Source: Nitrincola sp. A-D6 (GTDB lineage: Bacteria; Pseudomonadota; Gammaproteobacteria; Pseudomonadales; Balneatricaceae). Taken from it: DNA of 64,000 nucleotides. Each line of letters starts with the position of its first letter. Within the stretch, counting starts at the first letter, position 1. Of this stretch, positions 40,269-50,652 are shown piece after piece. The notes under the pieces are model-generated. The model worked only from the letters and a program-made list of their open reading frames with translations, did not search any database and was not told the DNA's origin. Location of the stretch: contig NZ_JRLB01000038.1 of the NCBI RefSeq assembly GCF_000764495.1, forward strand, positions 1-64,000. The letters run 5' to 3'. A program made the translations under genes and the position numbers.

Positions 40269-41041
40269 ACTTTCAACATCGCTTTAATCGCTTCTTCTAA
40301 TGCCACTTTATACTCACAGCGTGGTATAGAGTTTAAATTACCTACTGGACTACAATTCCTAATCATACGACTATCTTGACTGTAAACACGCCCGGCTTCT
40401 AAAAACTCACTATTAGCATTCTTCATTGCTTTTCTTTTAACACTAGTTGAATCATGTAATTCATGTATAGAGTCTTTATCACACATATCATATGCATATT
40501 TTTTTGATTGACTATAATCAAGGTCACAACCAATTACATTTACTACATCATAACCAAGATAATATAAAATCTGTATAGCAAAAAGCATTACATTTGAATC
40601 ATTACCAATACCATATTCAACATTTTCCTGAAATCCACGCTTTAATATTCCACCTTTTCTATAAGAAACAGAAATGGCATCTTTATCTCTAAAAGATGCC
40701 CGATAAAATTTCATACCCACATCTAAAAATTCAAATTCAGCGGCGTAATTATTATAACAATCCTCATCTGAAACAAAGTGATATGGAATTTTTTTATTCT
40801 CACCCAGACAACGATAACTAAGATTCACACAACCAAAATCAACACCTGAATCGTAAAGATTCTTTAAATCAAGCAAATTAACAGAAGGTGCGCTGCCAAT
40901 CAAAAAAAAATGTTTTCCACGCCCAATATTTTTAACATTTTTTAGGGGTAATGTTTTTGATCGACTAACAACTATAGAGCGTAAAAAATCACCAGTAGAG
41001 CGAAATAATTTATTGTATAGTTTCACTACGACCACCTTCAT
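40265..41041 (-). CDS. MptE/sialyltransferase-like protein of unknown substrate
   Basis: 258 residues, strongly AT-rich. After a basic N terminus, HFFLIGSAPSVNLLDLKNL looks like the nucleotide-binding GxGPSL loop of MptE-like (DUF115) proteins and GT42 sialyltransferases. Then come FGCVNLSYRCLGENKKIPYH and HFVSDEDCYNNY, and the block ILYYLGYDVVNVIGCDLDYS resembles the GYKTIYLCGIDF block of GT42. So a sugar transferase or phosphosugar transferase is plausible. A start at 41026 (GTG) is possible and would reduce overlap with the ligase gene. Function unproven. Confidence 0.65.
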   Translation of the reverse strand: MKVVVVKLYNKLFRSTGDFLRSIVVSRSKTLPLKNVKNIGRGKHFFLIGSAPSVNLLDLKNLYDSGVDFGCVNLSYRCLGENKKIPYHFVSDEDCYNNYAAEFEFLDVGMKFYRASFRDKDAISVSYRKGGILKRGFQENVEYGIGNDSNVMLFAIQILYYLGYDVVNVIGCDLDYSQSKKYAYDMCDKDSIHELHDSTSVKRKAMKNANSEFLEAGRVYSQDSRMIRNCSPVGNLNSIPRCEYKVALEEAIKAMLKV

Positions 41042-42229
41042 CAGTACTTAAGTACCTTAAAATAGCGACAAGAATAAAATAGATCACAAATGCCCGCCTA
41101 TGCTCAAAAAAGTTAACAGTCAACCCAGCAAAAATGAATACTATTAATATAGTCAACATATAGATTCGCCACTTTCTGTTTAAACCTACAATAGGTGCAA
41201 CAAATACAAATATTAGTAACAAAACTCCAATCAAACCATATTTAAAAAAGTGATCCAAAATATCATTATGGAAATTATGGTGTTGATACATCAGCCCTGA
41301 ATCATAGTTTTTATCATGAATGATAGCAGAAGTAATATCTCTTCTTTTTTCATCACTTTTCCCTATCCCAAATAACCAGTTTTCAGAGCCGGCTCTCAAT
41401 GCAACATCCCACATTTGCAATCTCAAGCCTATGCTTGTATCTAAATTCCCCTGAAATATTTCATTCATCTCATACGCAGTTTGAGAAACAACCCTATCAC
41501 CAATCTTCCCAGAAAATACCAAAAATAAAATTCCAGCCCCCCTAGAAAAACATAAATAATATTTTTCCCTTTAAAAAAATTTCGTTTATAAATATACGTA
41601 ATCATCAAAAAAACCAAGGCTGGATAAATACCTCTAGTCTCTGTCAAAATAGCAGAGACCAACCCTATAATAAACGCAAATAAAAGCAAATAATTAAGCG
41701 GCCTGGATTGAAATACATTAAAATAAAAGAGGCATATCATAGAGCCAAGCAAATGAATATGAGCATCTATTATTGGTTGATATGTGAAAGATGGCCTTGA
41801 TAGATCTAAATAATAAGCATTATAAAAAGTTCTAATACCACCCAAAACAAGCGACACAGAAACACAAACTAAAAAAAGGTCAATTTTTATTTTTGAGAAA
41901 TAAAAAAGTGACACATAAAATAAAAATATAAATAAAGGTATGGTTTCTCGTCCAATCACACTTACATCATCACCATAAAGCAACCCATGGAACAGATAAT
42001 AAATAAACCACAACAACAATGACAAAAACCATACTAAATCCTTACTAAAAACCACCAATAAATTATCATCAAGTTTAAAAAATATTAAATATAATCCTAA
42101 CAATGCACCATAAACCAAAGGAACTCGATAATTAAAACCAACAAAAATAGAAGCAATCAATATAACAATAAAAAATATATGAATTTTTCTGGCCTTTTTA
42201 CTATCAAAAAAACTGACCCTATCTAACAT
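41010..42229 (-). CDS. O-antigen ligase/polymerase family membrane protein (frameshifted near 41540)
   Basis: About 406 residues, 10-12 TM helices, very AT-rich. The Wzy_C-type signature QHHNFHNDILDHFFKYGLIG with its catalytic His is near residue 320, plus a loop with Arg (AILTETRGIYPAL) as in WaaL. A run of six C/G at 41537-41542 should be seven: repair gives FLGGAGILFLVFSGKIGDRV. Start ATG 42229 has AAAGG eight bases upstream; ATG 42256 also possible. It could be the WaaL ligase or a Wzy polymerase. No wzx or wzz is visible, which favours a ligase for short LPS. Confidence 0.82.
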
Positions 42230-42271
42230 TACATAAACCTTTTTAAAAAAACACAACTATATGAATTAAGA

Positions 42272-43369
42272 TCATATACTCTTTTTATACAAAGCTAGCG
42301 TCTCAGCTATCATTCTGTCCTTTAAAAAAACAGTATTATCTTGGATTTTATTCGAGCTATTAGAATCAAAACAAATAGTTTTTTGTACCAGGCTTTCGAT
42401 ATCTAACGTATTTACTCTTCCAAAAGGAAACAACTCCCCCAGTGTTTCGCTTACCGCCCCATGGGCATACCCCACAACCGGTGTTCCAATCGACAGGCAT
42501 TCAACAACAGTTCGACCAAAGGCTTCAGCTGTGGTACTGGTCAGCGACAGCATGACATCGCTAATGGCGTAAAGCTCTTTCATGTCCGAGCGGGTACCGA
42601 GAAAGGTAAAGTATTCAGTTAACGATCGCGCTTTTATAGCGCTCTTAACTTCGGCCAGAAACTTTCCCTTGGGGTCACTACCTACTATTAACACATGTAC
42701 ATTGGGTAGCCGTTCCTTGAGTTGATCAATTACCTTAACCAGATCCAGATGCCCTTTCCAGCGGGTGATGCGTCCCGGAAAGCAGATCAGAAACTTATCC
42801 TGCGTCTGTGGATTCTCAGCATAGAATTGCTGCAGCCAGGTATCTGATGGGCGATACCCGCGGGGGAACTCCTCTGGATCTATCCCCCGATGAATGACTG
42901 AAACTTTAGCTGGATCAACCTCGGGAAAATTATCCAGCAGATAGCGCTTGGCGGTTTCGGAAACAGCGATCACCCGCTCGCCCTTACCCATAATGGCACT
43001 GTAACGGTTTACGGAGTGCATCCCGTGCAGGGTGGTGATAAAACGCGGCCTTGTAGCTGGATTCATACCTCGCCATGCCAGCCAGACGATCCAGGCAGGC
43101 ATGCGCGAACGTACATGGATAATATCGGGCCGCTCCTGTTCCAGCCAACGCCGAAAAGGGCGCACCTGCAACAATGTCAGCAGAGATTTTTTGCCCAGTT
43201 CCCAGCCAACGTGCCGACTTCCAGTGCTCTCAAGTTCAGTGACCAAACGACCACCTGCCGATACCACGACGGACTCATGGCCCGCTTCTACCAATCCCTT
43301 GGCAATTTCCAGAGTACCACGCTCGACCCCTCCCAGCTCCAGCGCTGGTAGAACTTGTACAACTTTCAT
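42272..43369 (-). CDS. Glycosyltransferase family 4 (LPS core)
   Basis: 365 residues, GT-B: KVVQVLPALELGGVERGTLE, IHVRSRMPAWIVWLAWRGM, VSVIHRGIDPEEFPRGY, CFPGRITRWKGHLDLVKVI and EAFGRTVVECLSIGTPVVGY (EX7E). Matches the glycosyltransferases often next to ELM1-type genes in Pseudomonas and Marinobacter core loci. The last 50 codons (42290-42430) are AT-rich while the rest is not, suggesting a recombination border inside the gene. Overlaps the ELM1-like stop by 4 bp. Confidence 0.87.
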   Translation of the reverse strand: MKVVQVLPALELGGVERGTLEIAKGLVEAGHESVVVSAGGRLVTELESTGSRHVGWELGKKSLLTLLQVRPFRRWLEQERPDIIHVRSRMPAWIVWLAWRGMNPATRPRFITTLHGMHSVNRYSAIMGKGERVIAVSETAKRYLLDNFPEVDPAKVSVIHRGIDPEEFPRGYRPSDTWLQQFYAENPQTQDKFLICFPGRITRWKGHLDLVKVIDQLKERLPNVHVLIVGSDPKGKFLAEVKSAIKARSLTEYFTFLGTRSDMKELYAISDVMLSLTSTTAEAFGRTVVECLSIGTPVVGYAHGAVSETLGELFPFGRVNTLDIESLVQKTICFDSNSSNKIQDNTVFLKDRMIAETLALYKKSI

Positions 43370-44286
43370 AACCAGCCTCTATCTATAACCAGTTGTGCAC
43401 AGCGCTGTGCTTCATTGAATACTTCAGCCGGACGCTGCAGATCCGGATCCTTCTCATCACTGTAAACGCTCACCTGCCCCTGCTGCACCAATGCATTCAA
43501 TCCACGCACCAAGCGATTGGGCTTATCAGTTGAACCTGGCACTTTGATTATACCCACGGCACAGCCGGCGGTCAGCGCTTCATAAATCATCGACACACTG
43601 TCTTCTGTCACCCAGGCATACTCGGCAGCAGCCAGTTGTTGGGCTACCCAGCCAGGTGCAGTAGACTCGAATGGGATGAAGTCGATATTTCTAAGCTCGC
43701 TTATGCGGTTTTGTGTCGATGCCGGTGTTCGCCGTGAGGTGGTCAGGGTCCAGTATACTTCAGGTGATTGGGTGATTTTTTCGAGTTGCTGCAATAAACC
43801 CTGCTCATCCCAATCATGATGCTTTGAAGGTCCACCTATAAGAATCACCCCCTGCCCTGATTTTTTTATACCGGATCGCATGGGGTTTAAAGCCCCCTGA
43901 GTGCCAATAATATTATCGGCTTCAGCAGGCTGATCATGTACGGGTATCAGGCAAAGATCGAACAGTCGGCAAGGCAGGCTGGGCTTCATCAGCAGTAGGG
44001 TTTTCGCCCTTATCAGCCAACCCAGCACTAACAGGGTAAAATGGGTTGCATGGCCCGCTGCAATCAACAGTCTGGGAGCTCCCCTGTCCCGAAGAGACTC
44101 TAGTTCTGGCGGCAGGTTACGCGTTAGCAGGATTTTTAGCAGTTGTGTTGGTCCAAGTCGGTCAAGCGTTTCAACCCTCAAGCCAGGTACGCGCTCAACC
44201 AGCGCATTGCTCAGCCCTTCGCACTGACTGTAATGCCCCGGCTTGGCGTCACGAATTATCCAAACTACGCTCACTGCGTTATCCAT
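43366..44286 (-). CDS. ELM1/DUF1022 family protein (GT-B-like)
   Basis: 306 residues. VVWIIRDAKPGHYSQCEGLS at the N terminus, LLIAAGHATHFTLLVL, LIGGPSKHHDWDEQGLLQQL and YAWVTEDSVSMIYEALTAG are the ELM1 signatures. Bacterial members have a GT-B-like fold and occur in LPS core loci; the plant homologue ELM1 acts in mitochondrial fission. First gene of the minus-strand core operon running to 38642. Likely involved in core assembly, but the biochemical step is unknown. Confidence 0.85.
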   Translation of the reverse strand: MDNAVSVVWIIRDAKPGHYSQCEGLSNALVERVPGLRVETLDRLGPTQLLKILLTRNLPPELESLRDRGAPRLLIAAGHATHFTLLVLGWLIRAKTLLLMKPSLPCRLFDLCLIPVHDQPAEADNIIGTQGALNPMRSGIKKSGQGVILIGGPSKHHDWDEQGLLQQLEKITQSPEVYWTLTTSRRTPASTQNRISELRNIDFIPFESTAPGWVAQQLAAAEYAWVTEDSVSMIYEALTAGCAVGIIKVPGSTDKPNRLVRGLNALVQQGQVSVYSDEKDPDLQRPAEVFNEAQRCAQLVIDRGWL

Positions 44287-44451
44287 TATGTTTTGTGCTT
44301 AAAATATACCTAATGATACCAGCCAGACCTGAAAAGCCACAGCTTTGCGGTAAATTTAACGCCCAGACGCCTCAGGCAATTCCCTTTAGCGGACGGTATG
44401 ATTACAATCGATAGATTCTTTGTTCAGTAACACCTTCTTGAGGATTTATTC

Positions 44452-45449
44452 ATGGCTGCTGCATTTGGTACCGTTTTCATGCCTGAAATGGCGATCACCT
44501 GGTTTGATGGCTCAAACTGGAGTGTCCCGGAAATGGTCAGCAGTGACAGTATCAGCCTGCACCCAGGTGCGCATGTGCTGCATTACTCCAGCACCTGCTT
44601 TGAAGGTTTGAAAGCCTTTCGCCATGCGGACGGATCGGTGAATATTTTCCGTATGGACCGCAATATTGCACGCTTATCCCAAAGCTCTCGCCTCTTGGGT
44701 TTACCTGCATTGGATGACGCGAGTGTTGCCCGGATGATCAAGGATACCGTGGCACGTTTTGCGGATGAAGTGCCAGCACCACCGGGCTCTCTGTATATTC
44801 GTCCGACACATTTCGGTACAGAGCCTGCCATCGGCAAAGCGGCGGTGCCTTCGGTAACGTCTTGCTTTTATGTATTGGTTTCGCCGGTTGGCGATTATTT
44901 TGCTGGTGGTGACAAGGCGCTACGCTTGTTGCTTGAAGATCAGGGGATGCGTTGTGCGCCACACATGGGCATGATCAAAAGCGGTGGTAACTATGCCAGC
45001 GCGCTACAACCAATCATGCGGGCACGTGATTCAGTACAGGCTGATCAGGTACTTTTCTGTCCGGGTGGTGATGTACAGGAAACCGGTGCGGCTAACTTTC
45101 TGTTGATCGATGGTAATGAAATTATTACCAAAGCCCTGGATGAAAGCTTCCTGCATGGCGTCACCCGTGAATCCATACTGACTCTGGCGCAGGACATGGG
45201 CATGCAGGTGAGTGAACGTGAAATCACTGTCGACGAGCTGCTGCAACGCGCCGCCAAGCCAGGCTGTGAAGCAGCACTATCGGGTACAGCAGCCGTACTG
45301 GCACCAGTAGGTACGCTGATTTACCAGGCAAGGAATATGCCGTAGGCCATGGTGGTGTTGGAGAGACAACGCGCAAACTGCGCCAGGCACTCAACGATAT
45401 TCAATGGGGCAAGGCTGAAGATACCCACGGCTGGCTGACCCGGATCTGA
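44452..45449 (+). CDS. ilvE: Branched-chain amino acid aminotransferase (frameshifted near 45327)
   Basis: PLP-dependent transamination of leucine, isoleucine and valine. MAITWFDGSNWSVPEM, LHYSSTCFEGLKAFRHADGS, LYIRPTHFGTEP, the PLP Lys in GMIKSGGNYASALQP and ETGAANFLLIDG place it in the group related to eukaryotic BCAT. The end is shifted: QARNMP-stop should be QGKEYAVGHGGVGETTRKL after restoring a G (CAGGGCAAGG). Repaired length 332, ending THGWLTRI. A hairpin terminator follows. Confidence 0.93.
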
Positions 45450-45460
45450 AACCGGGTATT

Positions 45461-45488
45461 GATGGGCTGATTCTTATATCAGCCCATC
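45461..45488. terminator. Bidirectional hairpin between ilvE and glnE
   Basis: Perfect 11-bp stem GATGGGCTGAT / ATCAGCCCATC with a 6-base loop, followed by TAATTT. It sits between the converging stops of ilvE (45449) and glnE (45503), so it can end both transcripts. Confidence 0.75.
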
Positions 45489-45502
45489 TAATTTCCAACT
45501 GA

Positions 45503-48395
45503 TCAGCACATCACTTCATCCCAGATAGCCGCTACCTGCTGTCGGTACCGGGTTAACTCTTCATCGGCAACAACACTGCTGGACTGTTCCTGCAACGCTT
45601 GACGATGACCCACAGATCGCAACACCCGATAAGCATCACGTAAAGACCCGGCTTGCTCGGCGGCCAGCAATCCATTGGCTTCGATACTATCCAGAATACG
45701 AATATTGTCAGTGTAGGTGAGCAGATCCGGGTATTCGCAGGCATGATTCAATACCAGAAACTGCACCATAAACTCAATATCAACAATACCGCCCCGGTCC
45801 TGTTTCAAGTCAAAACTGTCGCTGTCATCCGTACTCCGGCTACCCAGGTGTTGGCGCATTTTCTCACGCATACGGCACACCTGTTCCAGCAACACTGCCC
45901 GGTCACGTGGCTGTGACAATAACTCAGCTCTGACCTGCTCAAAACGCTTTGCCAATGCCGGACTTCCGGCAACAACCCTGGCTCTGACCAGTGCCTGATG
46001 CTCCCAGGTCCAGGCTTCTTTCTGCTGATACTGTCTGAAAGCCTTCAATCCGGACACCAGCAACCCGGAGTTACCCGATGGCCGCAAACGCATATCTATG
46101 TCATACAACTGACCTGACGGCGTGAAGGTATTGAGGAAGTGAATCATTTTCTGCCCCAGGCGATTAAAGAACACCGGATTGGGTACCGATTTATCACCAT
46201 TGGTATTTAAATCCGGGTCGGCATCATGAATAAACACCAGATCCAGATCTGAACCATAGGAAAGCTCAATGCCACCCATTTTACCGTACCCCACCACCAC
46301 AAAGTCGGGATCACAGGGCTCTCCGGGTTCCCGCATCGGTACGCCGTGTTTCTCCGTCAACATCCGCCAGGCACTTTGCAGCACAGCCTCCAGCAGAGTC
46401 TCAGCCAGCCAGGTCAGATAGTCACTGACCTTCATTAAGGGTAGCGCCTCGGTGATATCGGATGCCGCCACACGCAACACATGGGCATGATGGAAATAGC
46501 GCAAGGTTTCCATCAACTGCTCCATATCATCTTCCGGAACACGCAAGAGTTGCTGTGCCAGTTCAGCTTGCAAGCGAGCTTTGTCGGGTGGGGTAAATAG
46601 CGTGCGTGGGTCGATCAACTCATCCAGCAATACCGGTTGTTTGGACAATTGCGCTGCAAACCAGGCACTGGATGAACAAAGCCTGACCAGTTGCTGCATT
46701 GCACTAGGGTTTTCAGCGAGCAATACCAGATAGGCTGAGCGGCGCAAAACGGCTTGAATTAACAGCAACACCCGCTCCAGGGTCACTTCAGCATTGCTGC
46801 ACTGCCCTGCCGCTTCGAGCAAGGCTGGCAAAACATGGAGTAACCGGGTTTTGGCTACCTGCTGCAGCATCTGCATAGCACGGGACTGCTGTAAGGATTG
46901 CAGTTGCTTCAAAGCAAACTGAGCGTCAGCAAAGCCTTTTCGCGCTAATAATTGCAGTGCTTGATCCTGATCCAGCTCATCATTGATCAGGGCTTTCCAT
47001 TCGCCAGCATCACTGGACTCAGCCTGATCGTCGTCAACCTCAGCGGGCGCAATCACATCGGCAAAATGCCGGGATACGGCCTGGCGATGCGCTGTCAGTT
47101 GCTGCTGAAAACTGTCCCAGTCTGCACACCCCATCGCCAGCGCAATGCGCGCCTGCCCCTGAGAGTCACCGGGTAACTCCTGAGTCTGCTTATCAGCGAT
47201 GGCCTGAATAGCATGCTCGGTATTGCGCAGGAACACATAAGCATCCACCAGCTCTTGCACAGCAGTTTCCGGCATACCCACATACTCCGGCAGAAGCGGC
47301 AGGATATTCAACAGCTCTCGTTGCTGCAGTGCCAGATCTCGTCCTCCCCGGATCAGTTGAAAGGCCTGGGCAATAAACTCTATTTCACGTATACCACCAG
47401 AACCCAGCTTCACATTCTGCTCCAGCCTTTGCGACGCACCTCACGGTTTATCATCAACTTCATATCGCGCAGGGATTCAAACGCACTGAAATCGATATAC
47501 TTACGGTAGACAAACGGCCGCAGCTGCTGCATCAACTGCTCACCCGCCGCAATATCTCCAGCAACCGGCCGCGCCTTGATCATCGCGTAACGCTCCCAGT
47601 CACGACCCTGTTCCTGATAATAATGCTCCATGGCGGTAAAGCTGACCGCCAGTGGGCCCGCTGTGCCAAACGGACGCAGGCGCATATCTACCCGAAAGAC
47701 GAAGCCTTCAGCGTTTTGGTTATCCAGGGCCTGAATCAATTTTTGCCCCAGACGAATGAAAAAATCCTGATTCTCCAGCGATTGCGTTGGGTGATCCGTC
47801 TCTCCATTAGCTGGAAAACAAAACATCAGATCAATATCCGAAGACAAGTTGAGTTCATTCGCTCCGAGTTTGCCCATACCCAGCACAACCAGTCGCTGCG
47901 GCTGCGCATCGGATCCGGATAAAGGCACCCCCCAGCGCTTTATTGCTCGCTGGTAAAGCCATTTCAGGGTTTCATCAATGCAGGCACCAGCAAGATGGGA
48001 TAGGTCACGGGTGGTTTCGCGCATATCCGCACGCCGGGTCAGGTCACGCCAGATCAGGCGTACCATTCGTAGTTACGAAAACGACGCAGTTGCTGGTGCA
48101 GCATGGCTTCATCATCCACTTCAGCCAAGCGCCCTGCCAGTCGCTCTGCATAGCAGCCATCTTGATAAGACGTGAATACATCACCCTGATCCAGCAAACC
48201 TTCCAGCCATTCAGAACGCCGTGTCAGCTGATCAGCGACAAAGTCACTGATGGCCAGCACCCGACACAGCTCCTGCAACAAATCCGAATCTTGCTGCGCC
48301 AGCAGTGACGCATGAGACTCTAGCTGACTCCAGGGCTTTTCAGCCACGGACTGAAGAATATCGGGCAACTGGGAAAGTGGATTGTTATCGGACAC
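45503..48395 (-). CDS. glnE: Bifunctional glutamine synthetase adenylyltransferase/deadenylase (frameshifts near 47425 and 48066)
   Basis: Adds and removes AMP on glutamine synthetase under PII control. Two nucleotidyltransferase halves: KLGANELNLSSDIDLMFCFP (deadenylase half) and KMGGIELSYGSDLDLVFIHD (adenylylase half), both with the GSDxD motif. Linker GSGGIREIEFIAQAFQLI and C-terminal RGGIVDIEFMVQFLVL are present. Two losses split it: CGAAATGG to CGAATGG near 48066 and GGCCTGGAG to GGCTGGAG near 47425. Repaired length about 964 residues, close to E. coli's 946. In relatives ilvE is its neighbour, as here. Confidence 0.93.
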
Positions 48396-48583
48396 GTCGC
48401 GACTCCCGCTATCAAACGCTCATAAATAATTTACAGCATATCAGACCTGCCGCCTTTGCAGCAGCCCGAAAGATACGCAGCCCAAGCAAACAGCTGATTA
48501 CAAATTTATGACGTTTTTACTACATAATTATGACTATGACCCTTATAATCGGCGTGTCTTTTCACAAACACAGGTTAGTCCTT

Positions 48584-49264
48584 ATGGTGAGCAACAACCC
48601 GATCCTGCAAATGTTTGCCCGATCGCCGTTCAAGCCAATGCAGGAGCACATTGCCAAAGCCCAGGAAGCGGCCGCTGAACTCAAACCTTTTCTTGAAGCT
48701 GTACTCAACAATGACTGGGATACCGCCGCCGCCGTGCAGCATCGCATCGCCGTTATTGAAGGTGAAGCCGATGATATGAAGCGTGCCATACGTCAGAACC
48801 TGCCCAGCAACCTGTTTCTTCCTGTCCCCCGTACGGATCTGCTCGACCTGTTACGCATGCAGGACAAGGTCGCTAATCGCGCCAAGGATATCGCCGGCAT
48901 GATGCTGGGACGCAAAATGCAGATACCCGAAACCATTCAGGCCGAAATGGTCAACTTTCTTGATACCGCTATTCAAACGACTGAGCAGGCGGTGATTGCG
49001 CTGAATGAGCTGGATGAACTTCTGGCGGCAGGATTTCGCGGACATGAAGTCAAAGTGGTAGAAAAGCTGATCGATGAGCTCGACCGCCTTGAACATGAGA
49101 ATGACGAACTGGAGCGAAAACTGCGCACCTCGTTATTTGCCGTTGAGCGAGATATGTACGCCGTTGATGTGATTTTCCTCTATCGCATCATTGATGACAT
49201 AGGTGATCTTGCCAACTACGCACAGCATGTCGGCAGCCGACTGCAACTATTGCTAGCCCGCTAA
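48584..49264 (+). CDS. DUF47/PhoU-like Pit accessory protein
   Basis: 226 residues, all-helical PhoU-like fold: FARSPFKPMQEHIAKAQEAA, EGEADDMKRAIRQNLP, RTDLLDLLRMQDKVANRAKD and FLYRIIDDIGDLANYAQHVG. DUF47 proteins pair with Pit phosphate transporters and modulate uptake. Start 48584 (MVSNNPILQMF) is chosen over an upstream in-frame ATG at 48530, which adds an unconserved stretch. The pit gene begins 21 bp downstream. Confidence 0.92.
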   Translation: MVSNNPILQMFARSPFKPMQEHIAKAQEAAAELKPFLEAVLNNDWDTAAAVQHRIAVIEGEADDMKRAIRQNLPSNLFLPVPRTDLLDLLRMQDKVANRAKDIAGMMLGRKMQIPETIQAEMVNFLDTAIQTTEQAVIALNELDELLAAGFRGHEVKVVEKLIDELDRLEHENDELERKLRTSLFAVERDMYAVDVIFLYRIIDDIGDLANYAQHVGSRLQLLLAR

Positions 49265-49285
49265 CCTGAATATACGCGAGACGTT

Positions 49286-50550
49286 ATGGACGTATTAGCA
49301 CAACACGGCACAATTCTGATTGTTCTGGCCTGCCTCTTTGCCTTTTTTATGGCCTGGGGTGTCGGTGCCAACGACGTGGCCAACGCCATGGGCACATCGG
49401 TCGGCTCCAAGGCCATCACCCTGAAACAGGCGATTATTATCGCTATCATCTTCGAATTTGCCGGTGCTTATCTGGCAGGTGGTGCAGTCACATCAACCAT
49501 CCGCAGTGGTATTACCGATGCCGGATTATTAGCTGACTCTCCTGACCTGCTGGTCTTCGGGATGATGTCCGCACTACTGGCAGCCGGTATCTGGCTGCTG
49601 ATTGCTACCCATTTCGGCTGGCCGGTTTCAACAACCCACTCAATCATTGGTGCCATCGTAGGGTTTGCCGCTGTAGGTATATCCGTGGATGCAGTGCAAT
49701 GGAATAAAATCTGGACAATTATTGCCAGCTGGGTGATTTCACCTGTGACCGCCGGATTTATCTCCTTTTGGCTGTTCCGCAGTGTGCAGTACCTGATCCT
49801 TAGCACCGACGACCCCTTCTCTAACGCCAAACGCGTGGTGCCCTTTTATATATTCCTGGTCGGATTCATTATCTCCATGGTGACCTTCACCAAAGGTTTG
49901 AAGCATGTAGGCCTGGACCTGAGTTTTTTTGAAAGCAGCATGGCCTCGGTTGTGGTGGCTTTATCGCCATGTTCATCGGCATTTTGATGATCCGCAAGGT
50001 CAAGTATTCAGCCGCTGACGATAAGGATTTTCACTTTACCAATGTTGAAAAGATTTTCGGCATCCTCATGCTGTTTACCGCCTGCGCTATGGCCTTTGCA
50101 CACGGCTCCAACGATGTCGCTAATGCTGTAGGTCCGCTGGCCGCTGTTGTCGGGGTAGTACAATCAGGGGGAGAAGTCGCGGCCCGTTCGGTGATGCCCG
50201 CCTGGATACTGCTTCTCGGTGGTATCGGTATTGTTGCCGGACTGGTCATGTATGGCCACAAGGTGATTGCCACAGTCGGTCAGAACATTACTGAACTGAC
50301 CCCCAGCCGGGGCTTTGCCGCCACCTTGGCGGCGGCCGCTACCGTCGTGGTGGCTTCCGGAACAGGCCTGCCCATATCCACCACCCATACCCTGGTAGGC
50401 GCGGTGCTGGGGGTTGGCCTTGCCAGAGGTATGGCCGCACTCAACCTGCGTATTATCGGCACTATCTTTATTTCCTGGATCGTTACCCTGCCAGCTGGTG
50501 CCTTTTTATCGATTGTGATCTTCTTTATTCTCAGTGCCATCTTCCTTTAA
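49286..50550 (+). CDS. pit: Inorganic phosphate transporter, Pit family (frameshifted near 49961)
   Basis: Low-affinity phosphate/metal symporter of the inner membrane. Two PHO4 repeats: MAWGVGANDVANAMGTSVGS and MAFAHGSNDVANAVGPLAAV, with STTHSIIGAIVG and STTHTLVGAVLG. The frame is lost between the halves near 49960-49962, where TTTT reads TTT; repair gives VVALFIAMFIGIL-like VVAFIAMFIGILMIRKVKYS. Corrected length 421. Forms a two-gene unit with DUF47 and ends at a hairpin. Confidence 0.93.
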
Positions 50551-50584
50551 GGCGGCATTTGCGTTTAAGCTGATAGACCTGAAC

Positions 50585-50619
50585 CACGAAAGTCTGCATT
50601 ATATTGGCAGACTTTCGTG
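50585..50619 (+). terminator. Hairpin terminator after pit
   Basis: Perfect 13-bp inverted repeat CACGAAAGTCTGC / GCAGACTTTCGTG with a 9-base loop, followed by TTTATAAA. It separates pit from argA (starts 50653). Confidence 0.75.
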
Positions 50620-50652
50620 TTTATAAACGGCGGATAATAATCAGGTTCCAGT

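Noticed and set aside
48396-48583. Pho box upstream of DUF47-pit
   Set aside because: The TATGAC repeats near 48528-48538 do not match the spacing or sequence of a Pho box.
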